From contig NZ_CP089928.1 in assembly GCF_021290385.1 (NCBI RefSeq), positions 2,588,501-2,652,500 on the forward strand: a DNA stretch of 64,000 nt, written 5' to 3'. The stretch comes from Microbulbifer sp. YPW16 (GTDB taxonomy: Bacteria; Pseudomonadota; Gammaproteobacteria; Pseudomonadales; Cellvibrionaceae). Position 1 is the first letter of the stretch; every line of letters starts with the position of its first letter. The notes under the pieces were generated by a model that was not told the DNA's origin, did no database searches, and saw only the letters and a program-made list of their open reading frames with translations. A program made the translations under genes and the position numbers. This document shows, one piece after another, positions 55,488-64,000 of the stretch.

Positions 55488-56846
55488 TCAGCTGCCCGGC
55501 AGCAAGCGGGCGAAATTCTCGCCGGTGGGATAGCGGCTCGCCGACCAGCCCAGCCGCACCACCACCGTATCGGTGGACGGGGAGATCATCACCCGCTGCC
55601 GGCGGTTGCCCTGCATCAGGAACACGTCTTCCGGCAGTTGCGGGTAGCGCGGTGAGGCGCCGCCGCGGTTGAGCCAGAATTGGTAACCGTAGCGCGGTTC
55701 GTTGTCACTGCCGTTCGGGGTTGCCGCGCGCGCGACCCAATCCTCGCTGAGCAGCCGCTGGCCGTTCAGCTCGCCCCGATTCAGCATCAGCTGGCCCAGG
55801 CGCGCCCAGTCCCTTGCCGAGGCGTAGATATAGGAGCTGCCCACAAACACGCCGCTCGGATCCATTTCGAACACCGTATGTGCCATGCCCAGCGGCTGCA
55901 GGATTTCATTGCGGAAAAAGTCGAGGTTCGCCTGCGCACCGCCGAGCCGGTCGTGCATCCAGCGGGCAATCAGGTTGGTGGTGCCGGAGGAGTAGGAAAA
56001 GTGGCTGCCGGGGTCGAGCGCCGCCGGGCTGGCCAGGGGCAGGTCAGAGGCGCTGTGCGCATTGAACAGCATCTCGGTGGCATCGCTGCCCGGTGCGTAG
56101 GTCTCGTCGAAAGCCAGGCCCGAGCTCATCTGCAACAGATCCTCCATTGTAATCCCGGCCCGTTCGTCGTCCTGCCACTGGCTGAATACCGGCGTCGCAG
56201 TGGTATCCGCCAGCCCCAGGTGCTCCAGCCGGCCCAGCATGATCGCGGTGAGGCTCTTGCCCATGGACCAGCCCAGCAGCGGCGTCTGTGCATCGATGCC
56301 CGGGCCGTAGGCCTCCGCCACCAGCCTGCCGCCCTGGACCACCAGCAATGCGCGCGTCTGCAGCCCGGCCCGGTTGTCCGCTGCCAGCATGGCCTCCACC
56401 CGCTCCTGCAGGACCGGATCGATGGAGGAGACCGAAGAGCCCAGCGGCCATTCCTCGCCATTGGTTTCCACCGGCGTTACCCGCACGCGATCGAGCGGCC
56501 CCGTGTCACCGATATCCAGCGTGCAGCCCAGCCCCTCGCGATAGATGGCGCTGGTGCGTCCCATGCCCAGCAGGGTGGCGCTCACGCGGTCGTCGCCGTA
56601 TTCCAGCTCCAGCAGGCGGTTGGCCGGGGAGTAGGAGGCCAGGTCCTCGACAATCCGCGAGGGCTCGAAACCGGAGATAAACCGGCCCGAGCAGGCCAGC
56701 TTGGCCCCCATGCCCGTGGCGACGCGCACGGCGTCATCCAGCTGCGCGACCGAGAAACCCAGCAGGCGTGGCGCCAGCAGTGCGGCCACCAGCAGCAGGG
56801 CCGCAACACCCCCCAGCAGGATCAGGCTGATTTTTTTCACGTTCAT
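55488..56846 (-). CDS. Serine hydrolase of the beta-lactamase (class C-like) family, membrane-anchored
   Basis: 452 residues. One N-terminal membrane helix (ISLILLGGVAALLLVAALLAP) and a C-terminal beta-lactamase-like domain: S-x-x-K in GWSMGKSLT, a Y-x-N/S loop in FSYSSGTTNLI, and YGYQFWLNRGG before VMISPSTDTVVVRLG. Members include esterases and penicillin-binding-protein-like hydrolases. ATG 56846 is chosen so that the helix starts the protein. It is convergent with the phosphatase gene. Substrate unknown. Confidence 0.8.
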   Translation of the reverse strand: MNVKKISLILLGGVAALLLVAALLAPRLLGFSVAQLDDAVRVATGMGAKLACSGRFISGFEPSRIVEDLASYSPANRLLELEYGDDRVSATLLGMGRTSAIYREGLGCTLDIGDTGPLDRVRVTPVETNGEEWPLGSSVSSIDPVLQERVEAMLAADNRAGLQTRALLVVQGGRLVAEAYGPGIDAQTPLLGWSMGKSLTAIMLGRLEHLGLADTTATPVFSQWQDDERAGITMEDLLQMSSGLAFDETYAPGSDATEMLFNAHSASDLPLASPAALDPGSHFSYSSGTTNLIARWMHDRLGGAQANLDFFRNEILQPLGMAHTVFEMDPSGVFVGSSYIYASARDWARLGQLMLNRGELNGQRLLSEDWVARAATPNGSDNEPRYGYQFWLNRGGASPRYPQLPEDVFLMQGNRRQRVMISPSTDTVVVRLGWSASRYPTGENFARLLPGS

Positions 56847-57305
56847 TATTGTTGTGCTCTCCCGGTCACCACCCGCAGCGGATGGTGGGTTATGACTGAT
56901 TGGGGCGATTCTAGCCGCAACTGCCAACGGGCGCTGGTCAGTTTGGGTCGCGCCGCGCAGGTCGGGCCGCGCAGGTCGCGCCGCGCAGGTCCGGGCCCCC
57001 AGTTCGGGGCAGGCTGTCCCGTACGTCCTGCCGGTGCGCGCCCGGCGACACTAGAAATAGGGCAGCCCGGCAGGAGCGTACGATTGGGCTGCGCGCCCCA
57101 TTTTCTCCGAAAATGTGGGCATAAACGGTGAAGATGCAGGCTATAGCGGGCAATTTGACTGAAGTTCAAGCCCGCGTCGCGACGGCGCAGGGGGCGCCGC
57201 TTGACATTAGTTACACATGCAACTAAGTTCGTTGCACCTGAAACTAATCAGTCCGCCGCCACACCCGCATGGCGGCACATAAAGTGAGAGATAACGGAGG
57301 AACAC
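56847..57305. other. Intergenic region with hppD promoter and a 14-bp repeat array
   Basis: 459 bases. Three near-perfect 14-bp direct repeats of CCGCGCAGGTC plus three bases start at 56953, 56967 and 56981. The hppD promoter elements lie near 57201-57229 and the operator-like palindrome at 57207-57226. A GCCGCC/GGCGGC stem is at 57255-57276. No gene. Confidence 0.5.
57201..57229 (+). promoter_or_regulatory. Probable hppD promoter with overlapping palindromic operator
   Basis: TTGACA at 57201-57206 and TAAGTT at 57224-57229 are 17 bases apart, a plausible -35/-10 pair although the -10 is poor. Between and over them lies TTAGTTACACATGCAACTAA (57207-57226), a near-perfect inverted repeat of TTAGTT..AACTAA. 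A second AGTT..AACTAA pair is at 57226-57247. A MarR-type repressor is a plausible binder. The binding factor is not in the window. Confidence 0.55.
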
Positions 57306-58403
57306 ATGGCCGATTTGTTTGAAAACCCGATGGGCCTCGACGGCTTTGAGTTTGTCGAATTTACCGCGCCGGAGAAAGGCATCCTCGAAACCGTATTTAC
57401 GGCCATGGGCTTCTCCAAGGTGGCCCGCCACCGCACCAAGGACGTCGAGCTGTGGCGCCAGGGTGACATCAACTTTATTACCAACTACGAGCCGGGCAGC
57501 CACGCCGACTACTACGCCCGCGAGCACGGCCCGTCCGCCTGTGGCCTGGCCTTCCGCGTGAAGGACGCCACCTTCGCCTACAACGAGGCGATCAAGAAGG
57601 GCGCCCAGCCGGTGGAAGTGGAAACCGGCCCGATGGAACTGCGCCTGCCGGCCATCAAGGGTATCGGTGGCGCCACCCTGTACCTGATCGACCGTTACAA
57701 GGAAGGCGAGTCCATTTACGACATCGACTTCCACTGGCTGGAAGGCGTCGACAAGCATCCGGAAGGCTGCGGCTTCCATACCCTGGACCACCTGACCCAC
57801 AACGTCTATCGCGGCCGCATGGACTACTGGGCCAAGTACTACGAAGACCTGTTCAACTTCCGCGAGATCCGCTACTTCGACATCAAGGGCGAGTACACCG
57901 GCCTGCTGTCCAAGGCCATGACTGCGCCGGACGGCAAGATCCGCATCCCGCTGAACGAAGAGGCAGCCGGTGGCGGCGGCCAGATCGAAGAGTTCCTGAT
58001 GAAGTACAACGGCGAGGGCATCCAGCATATCGCCTTTGCCTGTGACGACCTGATCAAGTGCTGGGACCGCCTGAAAGAGCAGGGCATGGAATTCATGACC
58101 CCGCCCCCGGAAACCTACTACGACATGCTGGAAGAGCGCCTGCCGGGCCACGGCGAGCCGACCGAAGAGCTGAAGGCCCGCGGCCTGCTGCTGGACGGTA
58201 CCACCGAGGGCGGCCAGCCGCGCCTGCTACTGCAGATCTTCTCCGCCAATATGCTCGGCCCGGTGTTCTTCGAGTTTATCCAGCGCAAGGAAGACGAAGG
58301 CTTCGGCGAGGGCAACTTCAAGGCACTGTTCGAGTCCATCGAGCGCGACCAGCTCAAGCGCGGCGTGATCGGTGACAAGAAAGAAGACAAGCCGGAGGCC
58401 TAA
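57306..58403 (+). CDS. hppD: 4-Hydroxyphenylpyruvate dioxygenase
   Basis: 365 residues. Fe(II) ligands H162 ([14 protein letters not shown]), H241 ([10 protein letters not shown]) and E323 (FFEFIQR) are all present, and the two VOC domains and C-terminal helix fit HPPD. It converts 4-hydroxyphenylpyruvate to homogentisate in tyrosine catabolism. ATG 57306 follows GGAGG by five bases (57296-57300). First gene of an operon with the VOC gene starting immediately after its stop. Confidence 0.96.
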   Translation: MADLFENPMGLDGFEFVEFTAPEKGILETVFTAMGFSKVARHRTKDVELWRQGDINFITNYEPGSHADYYAREHGPSACGLAFRVKDATFAYNEAIKKGAQPVEVETGPMELRLPAIKGIGGATLYLIDRYKEGESIYDIDFHWLEGVDKHPEGCGFHTLDHLTHNVYRGRMDYWAKYYEDLFNFREIRYFDIKGEYTGLLSKAMTAPDGKIRIPLNEEAAGGGGQIEEFLMKYNGEGIQHIAFACDDLIKCWDRLKEQGMEFMTPPPETYYDMLEERLPGHGEPTEELKARGLLLDGTTEGGQPRLLLQIFSANMLGPVFFEFIQRKEDEGFGEGNFKALFESIERDQLKRGVIGDKKEDKPEA

Positions 58404-58964
58404 ATGGGCATCAAGCGTATTCACCACGTGGCCTACCGCTGTCGCGACGCCAAGGAGACCGTGGAGTTTTACCGCGATCTCCTGGGCATGGACTTCCAGC
58501 TGGCCATCGCCGAAGACAAGGTTCCCTCCACCGGGGAACCTGACCCGTACATGCACATCTTCATGGATGCGGGGCAGGGCAACGTCCTGGCGTTCTTTGA
58601 GCTGCCCAACTCCCCGGATATGGGCCGCGACCAGAACACCCCTATGTGGGTGCAGCATATTGCGCTGGAAGTGGAGAGCATGGACGAGCTGCTGGCCATG
58701 AAGCAGAAGCTCGAGGATGCGGGAATCGATGTGCTCGGGCCCACCGACCACACCATCTTCAAGTCCATTTACTTCTTCGACCCGAACGGGCACCGTATCG
58801 AGCTCGCCGCCAACACCGCCGAGCCGGGCATGCACGAGGAGCTGAAGCGGGTAGCGGAAGACATGCTCGAAGAGTGGTCCCGCACCAAGAAGGCACCGCG
58901 GCACGCCGCCTGGATGCACGGTGAGGGCGAATTCAATCCGAATACAAAAGGGGAGGCACAGTGA
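58404..58964 (+). CDS. VOC-family protein in the tyrosine operon
   Basis: 186 residues, starting directly after the hppD stop. Glyoxalase-fold: HHVAYRCRDAKETVEFYRDLLGMDF, VQHIALEVESMDELLAMKQKLEDAG and FFDPNGHRIELAANT, which carry possible metal ligands His 7 or 8, His near 92 and Glu in GHRIELAA. Its exact reaction is unknown. It sits between hppD and a fumarylacetoacetate hydrolase; the homogentisate dioxygenase and maleylacetoacetate isomerase genes are not seen here, so it could fill one of those steps, or be a glyoxalase. Inference only. Confidence 0.7.
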   Translation: MGIKRIHHVAYRCRDAKETVEFYRDLLGMDFQLAIAEDKVPSTGEPDPYMHIFMDAGQGNVLAFFELPNSPDMGRDQNTPMWVQHIALEVESMDELLAMKQKLEDAGIDVLGPTDHTIFKSIYFFDPNGHRIELAANTAEPGMHEELKRVAEDMLEEWSRTKKAPRHAAWMHGEGEFNPNTKGEAQ

Positions 58965-59968
58965 AGTTAGCCAGCCTTAAATCCGGCCGCGACGGCAAGT
59001 TGGTCGTGGTCTCCGAAGACCTGTCCCGCATGGCGCCGGCCGGTGATATTGCACCGACCCTGCAGGCCGCACTGGACAACTGGGAGCAGGTTTCCGGCAA
59101 GCTGGAAAAACTGCACGCGCAACTGGAAAGCGGCGAAGTGGCCGGCGAGGCCTTCGACCAGGCCCAGTGCCACTCACCGCTGCCGCGCGCCTACCACTGG
59201 GCCGATGGCAGCGCCTACGTCAATCACGTGGAGCTGGTACGCAAGGCCCGCGGTGCGGAAATGCCCGAGAGCTTCTGGACCGACCCGCTGATGTACCAGG
59301 GCGGTTCCGACACTTTCCTGGCTCCCCGTGAGCCGGTGAAAATGCCGCAGAGCGAGGGCTTCGGCATCGACTTCGAGGCCGAGATCGCCGTCATCACCGA
59401 CGACGTGCCCATGGGTGTTTCCCCCGAGGATGCACTCAAGCACATCAAGCTGGTAATGCTGGTGAACGACGTTTCCCTGCGCGGCCTGATCCCGAACGAA
59501 CTGGGCAAGGGTTTCGGCTTCTACCAGTCCAAGCCGTCCAGCGCCTTCTCGCCGGTGTGCGTCACCCCGGACCAGCTGGGTGACAGCTGGAAAGAGGGCA
59601 AGCTGCACCTGCCGCTGGTATCCGAACTGAACGGCAGCAAGTTTGGTGAGCCGAATGCCGGCGTGGACATGACCTTCCACTTCGGCCAGCTGATCGCCCA
59701 CGCCGCCAAGACCCGCCCGCTGGGCGCCGGCACCATCATCGGTTCCGGTACCGTGTCCAACAAGCTGGACGGCGGCCCCGGCAAGCCGGTCAAAGAGGGT
59801 GGTGTTGGCTACAGCTGTATCGCCGAGATCCGCATGATCGAGACGATCCAGGACGGCAAGCCCAGCACCTCCTTTATGGGCTTCGGGGACAGGATTGCCA
59901 TCGAGATGCTGGACGACAAGGGCCAGTCCATCTTCGGTCGCATCGAGCAGACGGTGGAGCAGGTGTAA
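58961..59968 (+). CDS. Fumarylacetoacetate hydrolase family protein
   Basis: 335 residues. FAH-fold motifs: GIDFEAEIAVITDDVPMG (metal Glu), LVNDVSLRGLIP, KPSSAFSPVCV and GAGTIIGSGTVSNKL. It hydrolyses fumarylacetoacetate to fumarate and acetoacetate at the end of tyrosine catabolism. It starts with GTG 58961, overlapping the VOC stop (GTGA) with GGGGAGG upstream. Terminator at 59987-60019 ends the operon. The length is that of the short bacterial type. Confidence 0.88.
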   Translation: MKLASLKSGRDGKLVVVSEDLSRMAPAGDIAPTLQAALDNWEQVSGKLEKLHAQLESGEVAGEAFDQAQCHSPLPRAYHWADGSAYVNHVELVRKARGAEMPESFWTDPLMYQGGSDTFLAPREPVKMPQSEGFGIDFEAEIAVITDDVPMGVSPEDALKHIKLVMLVNDVSLRGLIPNELGKGFGFYQSKPSSAFSPVCVTPDQLGDSWKEGKLHLPLVSELNGSKFGEPNAGVDMTFHFGQLIAHAAKTRPLGAGTIIGSGTVSNKLDGGPGKPVKEGGVGYSCIAEIRMIETIQDGKPSTSFMGFGDRIAIEMLDDKGQSIFGRIEQTVEQV

Positions 59969-59986
59969 CAGCCTCGCTTCACCGGA

Positions 59987-60019
59987 TAAAAAAGGCCACC
60001 CCGCGGGGTGGCCTTTTTT
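59987..60019 (+). terminator. Rho-independent terminator of the tyrosine operon
   Basis: GGCCACCCCGCGGGGTGGCC perfect inverted repeat (59994-60013), flanked by A and T runs. It can act on both strands and lies between the convergent FAH and aldehyde dehydrogenase genes. Confidence 0.93.
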
Positions 60020-60051
60020 GTTTGGCGACGGCTCTATTCTTTGGGGGTAGG

Positions 60052-61512
60052 CTACCGCGTCATTTTGATCATCACATCAAGAATCTTCCGGGCCGTCTTG
60101 CCGTAGGGCGGCATCAGCATCTTCAGCGGATCCAGCGGCCCCTGGTAAAACACCGGGCGCAGTTTGGAGAAGGCGATAAAGCCCTCGTAGCCGTGGTAGT
60201 GCCCCATGCCGCTGTCGCCGACGCCGCCGAACGGGATATCGTGCTGGGCCACATGCAGGATGCAATTATTCACCGTGACGCCGCCGGAAATCACCCGCTC
60301 GACATAGTAGTCTGTCAGCGACCTGTCGTCGGTGAAGGGGTACAGGGCCAGCGGCCGCGGCCGCGCGTTGATGTAGCGCGCCACCTCCTCGCGGTCCCGG
60401 TAAGTCTTGATCGGCAGCAGTGGGCCGAAGATCTCACGCTGCATCACTTCCATATCGTCGGTGACATCCAGCAGCAGGTGCGGCGGAAACTTGCGCAGTG
60501 GATCATCGCGGCGGCCCTGCCCGTTGGAAAGGTCGATGGCCGTTGCCCCTTTTTGCACGGCGTCATCCAGCGTTGCCCAGAGACGGCGGTAGGCGTTGTC
60601 GTCGATGACCGAAGTGTAATCCTCGCTCTGCAGGTCCGGGTACCGTTTCTGCACCAGCAGCCTGGCCTTGTTTACAAAACTGTCGCGCGAATTTTCGGGT
60701 ACAAACAGGTAATCAACCGTGGTGCAGATCTGGCCGGCGTTCAGCAGCTTCCAGAACATGATCCGCTCGGCGGCGGTATTCAGGGAAAAGTCCGGGCCGA
60801 TGATCGCCGGCGACTTGCCGCCCAGTTCCAGGGTTACCGGCGTCAGGTTGTCAGCGGCCGAGCGCATGACCGCGCGACCAGTGGCCGTGGAGCCGGTAAA
60901 CAACAGGTGGTCGAATTTCAGGGTGGAGAAAATAGGGCCCAGGCTGCCGTCATCATCGGCAATGAACGTGAGTTTTTCCGGCGGGAAGTAATCACCGCTG
61001 ATCCGCTCCAACAGCGCCGCCAGTTTGCAGGAGTTGTAAGACATCTTCACCATGGCACGGTTACCCGCGGCAAAGATACTGGTGAGCGGGGCGAAGGCCA
61101 GGTTCACCGGGAAGTTCCACGGCACAATGACACCCACCACGCCCAGCGGCTGCGGGATCACCCGGTTTTTCGACAGCGGGTAATTGAGCATGGGGGTGTG
61201 GCGGCGCTGGGGCTTCATCCACTTCTTCAGGTTCTTGATGGCGTCCTTGATGCCGTCGAGGGCCACGTAAACCTCACAGAAGAGGCTTTCCACACCGGAG
61301 CGATTGCCATAGTCGTCGCTGATGGCCTGCACGATTGCGTCCTGGTGGTCCCGCAGCATCCGCGCCAGGGTCTTCAGGTCGCTGACACGAGAGTCGTAAT
61401 CCGGCGCCGGCTCCTGCAGGTAGGCGTTGCGCTGCTGCTCCAGGAGGGCCTGCAGCATCTCCCGCTGCCGGGTTTCATCTACCTCGGGTAAAGTCAGAGT
61501 GTCCGTATTCAT
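60052..61512 (-). CDS. Coniferyl-aldehyde-dehydrogenase-like enzyme (NAD-dependent aldehyde dehydrogenase)
   Basis: 486 residues. ALDH motifs: VTLELGGKSPAII (catalytic Glu), NAGQICTTVDYLFVP (catalytic Cys), LLFTGSTATGRAVM and FGGVGDSGMGHYHGYEGF. The sequence type is that of coniferyl aldehyde dehydrogenases (CalB), which oxidise aromatic or long aldehydes. ATG 61512 was chosen because the N-terminus (MNTDTLTLPEVDE) starts the ALDH fold; the frame upstream to 61845 is not coding-like. It is divergent from the TonB-dependent receptor gene. Confidence 0.85.
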   Translation of the reverse strand: MNTDTLTLPEVDETRQREMLQALLEQQRNAYLQEPAPDYDSRVSDLKTLARMLRDHQDAIVQAISDDYGNRSGVESLFCEVYVALDGIKDAIKNLKKWMKPQRRHTPMLNYPLSKNRVIPQPLGVVGVIVPWNFPVNLAFAPLTSIFAAGNRAMVKMSYNSCKLAALLERISGDYFPPEKLTFIADDDGSLGPIFSTLKFDHLLFTGSTATGRAVMRSAADNLTPVTLELGGKSPAIIGPDFSLNTAAERIMFWKLLNAGQICTTVDYLFVPENSRDSFVNKARLLVQKRYPDLQSEDYTSVIDDNAYRRLWATLDDAVQKGATAIDLSNGQGRRDDPLRKFPPHLLLDVTDDMEVMQREIFGPLLPIKTYRDREEVARYINARPRPLALYPFTDDRSLTDYYVERVISGGVTVNNCILHVAQHDIPFGGVGDSGMGHYHGYEGFIAFSKLRPVFYQGPLDPLKMLMPPYGKTARKILDVMIKMTR

Positions 61513-62055
61513 GGAAGCTTCCCGGAAAAGGGCCGGCAAACCGGCCTGGTGGAATTTCGCGTGTCCAGTCCCCGTCATCGAATAGCCACAGGGGCAGTGA
61601 GGGATTGTAGGCGCTGTGCATGCGGGAGCCAATGTGGTTCGGCGCGCCATGCCCTGTAAAGGTGCAGTTTTATCACCGTGCCCAGCGCGATGAGCTTTTA
61701 TGGTGCATAGTGGCCGGGCGTGATCAGCCTGCTTTGCCGGAACGATAAGAGTGAAGCCTGATAACAGGCATACTGATCTGGTCACCATCGACTTGCAGGC
61801 AGTTCCCTTGCGATTTTCCAGCCAGTTGGCACGCCGGTTGCTCATTGCACGTCGGTATAAAAATTATGTGAATTCAATCGTGTTTCCTATTTGTGGCCGG
61901 TCACCCTGTGGGGCCCGGCAGCGCGGCTCCCGGCCCGCGCCCACAGCCAGGCTGCCGCAAGAGCAGCGCGGGACACGCTACCCCAACCACGAGAACCCAT
62001 GGCCAGCGGCCGTCCCTACGGGAACGGCCGCTGGCTGCTTCAAGGAAAAAGATAA
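61513..62055. promoter_or_regulatory. Divergent leader region with a hairpin just before the TonB receptor
   Basis: 543 bases with no gene. At 62002-62035 a strong hairpin GCCAGCGGCCGT ... ACGGCCGCTGGC with a CCCTACGGGA loop ends 21 bases before the receptor ATG and covers part of its leader. It could act as a translational or transcriptional control structure, or as an orphan terminator. The upper part near 61730-61870 is AT-richer and may hold promoters. Confidence 0.5.
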
Positions 62056-64000
62056 ATGAGCAGAGTAATTACCCCGACCCTACTCGCGAGTGCCATTGCG
62101 GCCACGGTTCCGGCAGCGTTCGCCCAGGACACTGAAGGCAAGCGCCTGGAAGAGGTCACGGTGACTGCGCAGAAGCGCGCGGAGAGCCTGCAGGACGTGC
62201 CCATCTCCGTGGCGGCGCTGTCCGGGGAGCGTTTCGACAGCATCTTCTCCGCCGGCGACGATATCCTCGCGCTGGCGGCGCGGGTGCCCAACCTGTACGC
62301 GGAATCCTCCAACGGCCGCGCCGCACCGCGCTTCTATATCCGCGGCCTGGGTAACTCCGACTTCGACCTGGCCGCCTCGCAGCCGGTATCCATCATCTTC
62401 GACGAGGTGGTGCAGGAAAACGTGGTGCTGAAGAGCTTCCCCATCTTCGACGTGGAGCAGGTGGAAGTGGTGCGCGGCCCGCAGGGCACCCTGTTCGGGC
62501 GCAACACCACCGCCGGTATCGTCAAGTTCGACAGCCGCAAGCCCACCTGGGAGACCGGGGGATATACGAAGGTAGCCGCCGGTGGGCTGGGTACTGCGAA
62601 TATAGAAGGCGCCGTGGGTGGCAGCCTGGTGGACGACAAGCTGGCGGCACGGGTGTCGTTCCTGCGCCAGGAGCGCGGCGACTGGATCGACAATACCTAT
62701 TCAGGTGGCCCCAGCGGCACCGGCGAGGAGGAGGCCATGGGCGGCTTCACCGAGCTGGCCGGCCGCGCCCAGCTGCTGTGGACCCCCACCGATGATTTCT
62801 CCGCGCTGCTGAATGTGCACCAGCGTGACCTGGACGGCACCGCCAGCATCTTCCGCGCCAATATCCTCGAGCCGGGTGCCGAAGGCAAGCTGAGCGATAA
62901 CTTCGACCGCGATTCCGTCTACTACAACCAGGGCGACAACAACCCGCAGCAATACGAGAGCGCCGGCTCCTCCCTGAAACTGGAGTGGGACCTGGGCGAC
63001 GTGATCCTCACCAGTATCTCCGCCTACGAGGGCGCCGACGGCCTCAGCAAGGGCGATATCGACGGCGGTGTGGCCGGCGACGGCCCCGGCTTTATTCCCT
63101 TCGATGCGGTCACCGAGGACCAGGCCGATGTCTCCCAGCTGACCCAGGAAGTGCGCCTGGCCAGCAATACCGCCAGCCCGCTGCAGTGGCAGGCCGGTGG
63201 CTTCTATTTTGATTCCGAGCTGGACGTCACCAGTATCGATGGTTTCTTCGGGGCCACCACCGTCAGCCACGGCAACGAGTCCTGGTCGCTGTTCGGCCAG
63301 ACCTCCTACGACTTCACCCCGGCACTCACCGGTACCCTGGGCCTGCGCTACACCTACGACGAGAAGACCCTGGTGGTTGGGCAGCAGAACGTGGACGGCT
63401 TCGCCCTGCTGATCGGCGCCGCCGCCGTGCAGGACTACGAGCCTGTCAGTATCGATGACAACCAGCTGAGCTGGGAGAGCAGCCTCAACTACCAGCTGGA
63501 TGACTTCTCCAGCCTGTATGTGCGCCTGGCGGAAGGTTTCCGCGCGCAGTCGATCCAGGCCCGCGACGTGGCCTTCGAGGGCAGCCCCTCGGTGGCGGAC
63601 TCCGAGACCATCACCTCCTTCGAGGTGGGCTACAAGGCCGACCTTCTGGAAAACACCCTGCGCCTGAACAGCTCGGTGTTCTACTACCAGATCGACGACA
63701 TCCAGCTGACCGCCGTCGGTGGTGGTGGCAACTTCAACCGCCTGCTGAACGCCGACAAAGGTGTGGGCCAGGGCTTTGAGGTGGACCTGGAGTGGGTGGC
63801 CACCGACAACCTGCTGGTCACCGCCGGTGCCGGTTTCGCCGATACCGAAATCCAGGATGCCGGGCTTACCACCGCGCCCTGCGGTTCCGGCCAGTGCACT
63901 GTCACCGACCCGCTGACCGCCGACGGCCTGGCGCTGATCGACGGCAACCCGTTCCAGTCCGCGCCGGAAACCATCTACAACTTCACCCTGCGCTACAGCC
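62056..64000 (+). CDS. TonB-dependent receptor (continues past right edge)
   Basis: At least 648 residues are visible; the gene runs off the window. The signal peptide is MSRVITPTLLASAIAATVPAAFAQ. The plug follows: LEEVTVTAQKRAESLQDVPISVAALSGERF, then NGRAAPRFYIRGLGNSDFD and VEVVRGPQGTLFGRNTTAGIV. Barrel strands begin after about residue 160. It uptakes an unknown substrate at the outer membrane by TonB energy. The plug sequence is like Cellvibrionales/sphingomonad receptors. The -10/-35 region is uncertain; see the leader hairpin. Confidence 0.92.
   Translation, partial: MSRVITPTLLASAIAATVPAAFAQDTEGKRLEEVTVTAQKRAESLQDVPISVAALSGERFDSIFSAGDDILALAARVPNLYAESSNGRAAPRFYIRGLGNSDFDLAASQPVSIIFDEVVQENVVLKSFPIFDVEQVEVVRGPQGTLFGRNTTAGIVKFDSRKPTWETGGYTKVAAGGLGTANIEGAVGGSLVDDKLAARVSFLRQERGDWIDNTYSGGPSGTGEEEAMGGFTELAGRAQLLWTPTDDFSALLNVHQRDLDGTASIFRANILEPGAEGKLSDNFDRDSVYYNQGDNNPQQYESAGSSLKLEWDLGDVILTSISAYEGADGLSKGDIDGGVAGDGPGFIPFDAVTEDQADVSQLTQEVRLASNTASPLQWQAGGFYFDSELDVTSIDGFFGATTVSHGNESWSLFGQTSYDFTPALTGTLGLRYTYDEKTLVVGQQNVDGFALLIGAAAVQDYEPVSIDDNQLSWESSLNYQLDDFSSLYVRLAEGFRAQSIQARDVAFEGSPSVADSETITSFEVGYKADLLENTLRLNSSVFYYQIDDIQLTAVGGGGNFNRLLNADKGVGQGFEVDLEWVATDNLLVTAGAGFADTEIQDAGLTTAPCGSGQCTVTDPLTADGLALIDGNPFQSAPETIYNFTLRYS

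Noticed and set aside
60022-61491. Long plus-strand frame of 489 codons opposite the aldehyde dehydrogenase
   Set aside because: It lies exactly antisense to a gene with full ALDH motifs and has a composition typical of GC-rich shadow frames.

Overview
The window looks like chromosomal DNA of a marine, GC-rich gammaproteobacterium of the Cellvibrionales/Alteromonadales type; Microbulbifer or a close relative is my best guess. The guess rests on gene content and style: a TonB-dependent receptor with a Cellvibrionales-like N-terminus, a 4-hydroxyphenylpyruvate dioxygenase operon, a LysR/ferredoxin-NADP reductase pair, and Tat-exported TldD proteins. No rRNA, tRNA, CRISPR array, insertion sequence or phage was seen. 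Almost all of the long overlapping open frames are antisense shadows caused by high GC.

Layout. (1) 1-11.1 kb is housekeeping and envelope: the end of dsbA, two paralogous secreted proteins, an ACT-domain protein, a DUF4336-like protein, a lipoprotein M28 peptidase, a divergent pair made of a GNAT-C39 peptidase fusion and a RimK-like ATP-grasp ligase, a small lipoprotein, a finR-like LysR gene divergent from fpr, and a lipocalin. (2) 11.1-24 kb on the minus strand has a six-gene DUF4159-MoxR-DUF58-BatA-DUF4175-membrane protein operon and a TldD-TldE-TldD set with Tat signals. A 45-bp tandem repeat with a hairpin separates them. (3) 24-30.1 kb has nadV, a small protein, cbpA-cbpM, a Ca/Na antiporter, a DUF533 protein and a Cys-rich lipoprotein.

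(4) 31-55.5 kb is an exopolysaccharide locus of the Wzx/Wzy type. Its plus-strand block holds a 2OG-Fe(II) oxygenase, two GT2 enzymes, a WecG/TagA enzyme, a GT4 enzyme and a Wzy/WaaL-like polymerase. Next come a large Ig-like/beta-helix lipoprotein (minus strand) and a sulfotransferase (plus strand). A minus-strand block then runs from a half-HPPD-like VOC protein to an adenylation-carrier-thioesterase NRPS-like protein, an acyltransferase and a flippase. The export block is WcaJ-type phosphoglycosyltransferase, beta-barrel, short Wza-type OPX protein, Wzc-type kinase and CpsB-type phosphatase. (5) 55.5-64 kb has a serine hydrolase, the hppD-VOC-fumarylacetoacetate hydrolase operon for tyrosine breakdown, a coniferyl-type aldehyde dehydrogenase and the start of a TonB-dependent receptor that runs off the window.

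The most unusual part is inside the polysaccharide locus. The NRPS-like enzyme appears to have Ser where amino-acid-activating adenylation domains have the Asp that anchors the amino group. Upstream on the same strand is a VOC protein that keeps the 2-His-1-Glu iron triad of the C-terminal half of HPPD. Together they suggest that an aryl or alpha-keto acid is activated and perhaps attached to, or made alongside, a sulfated and acylated polysaccharide. This is inference from motifs and gene order.
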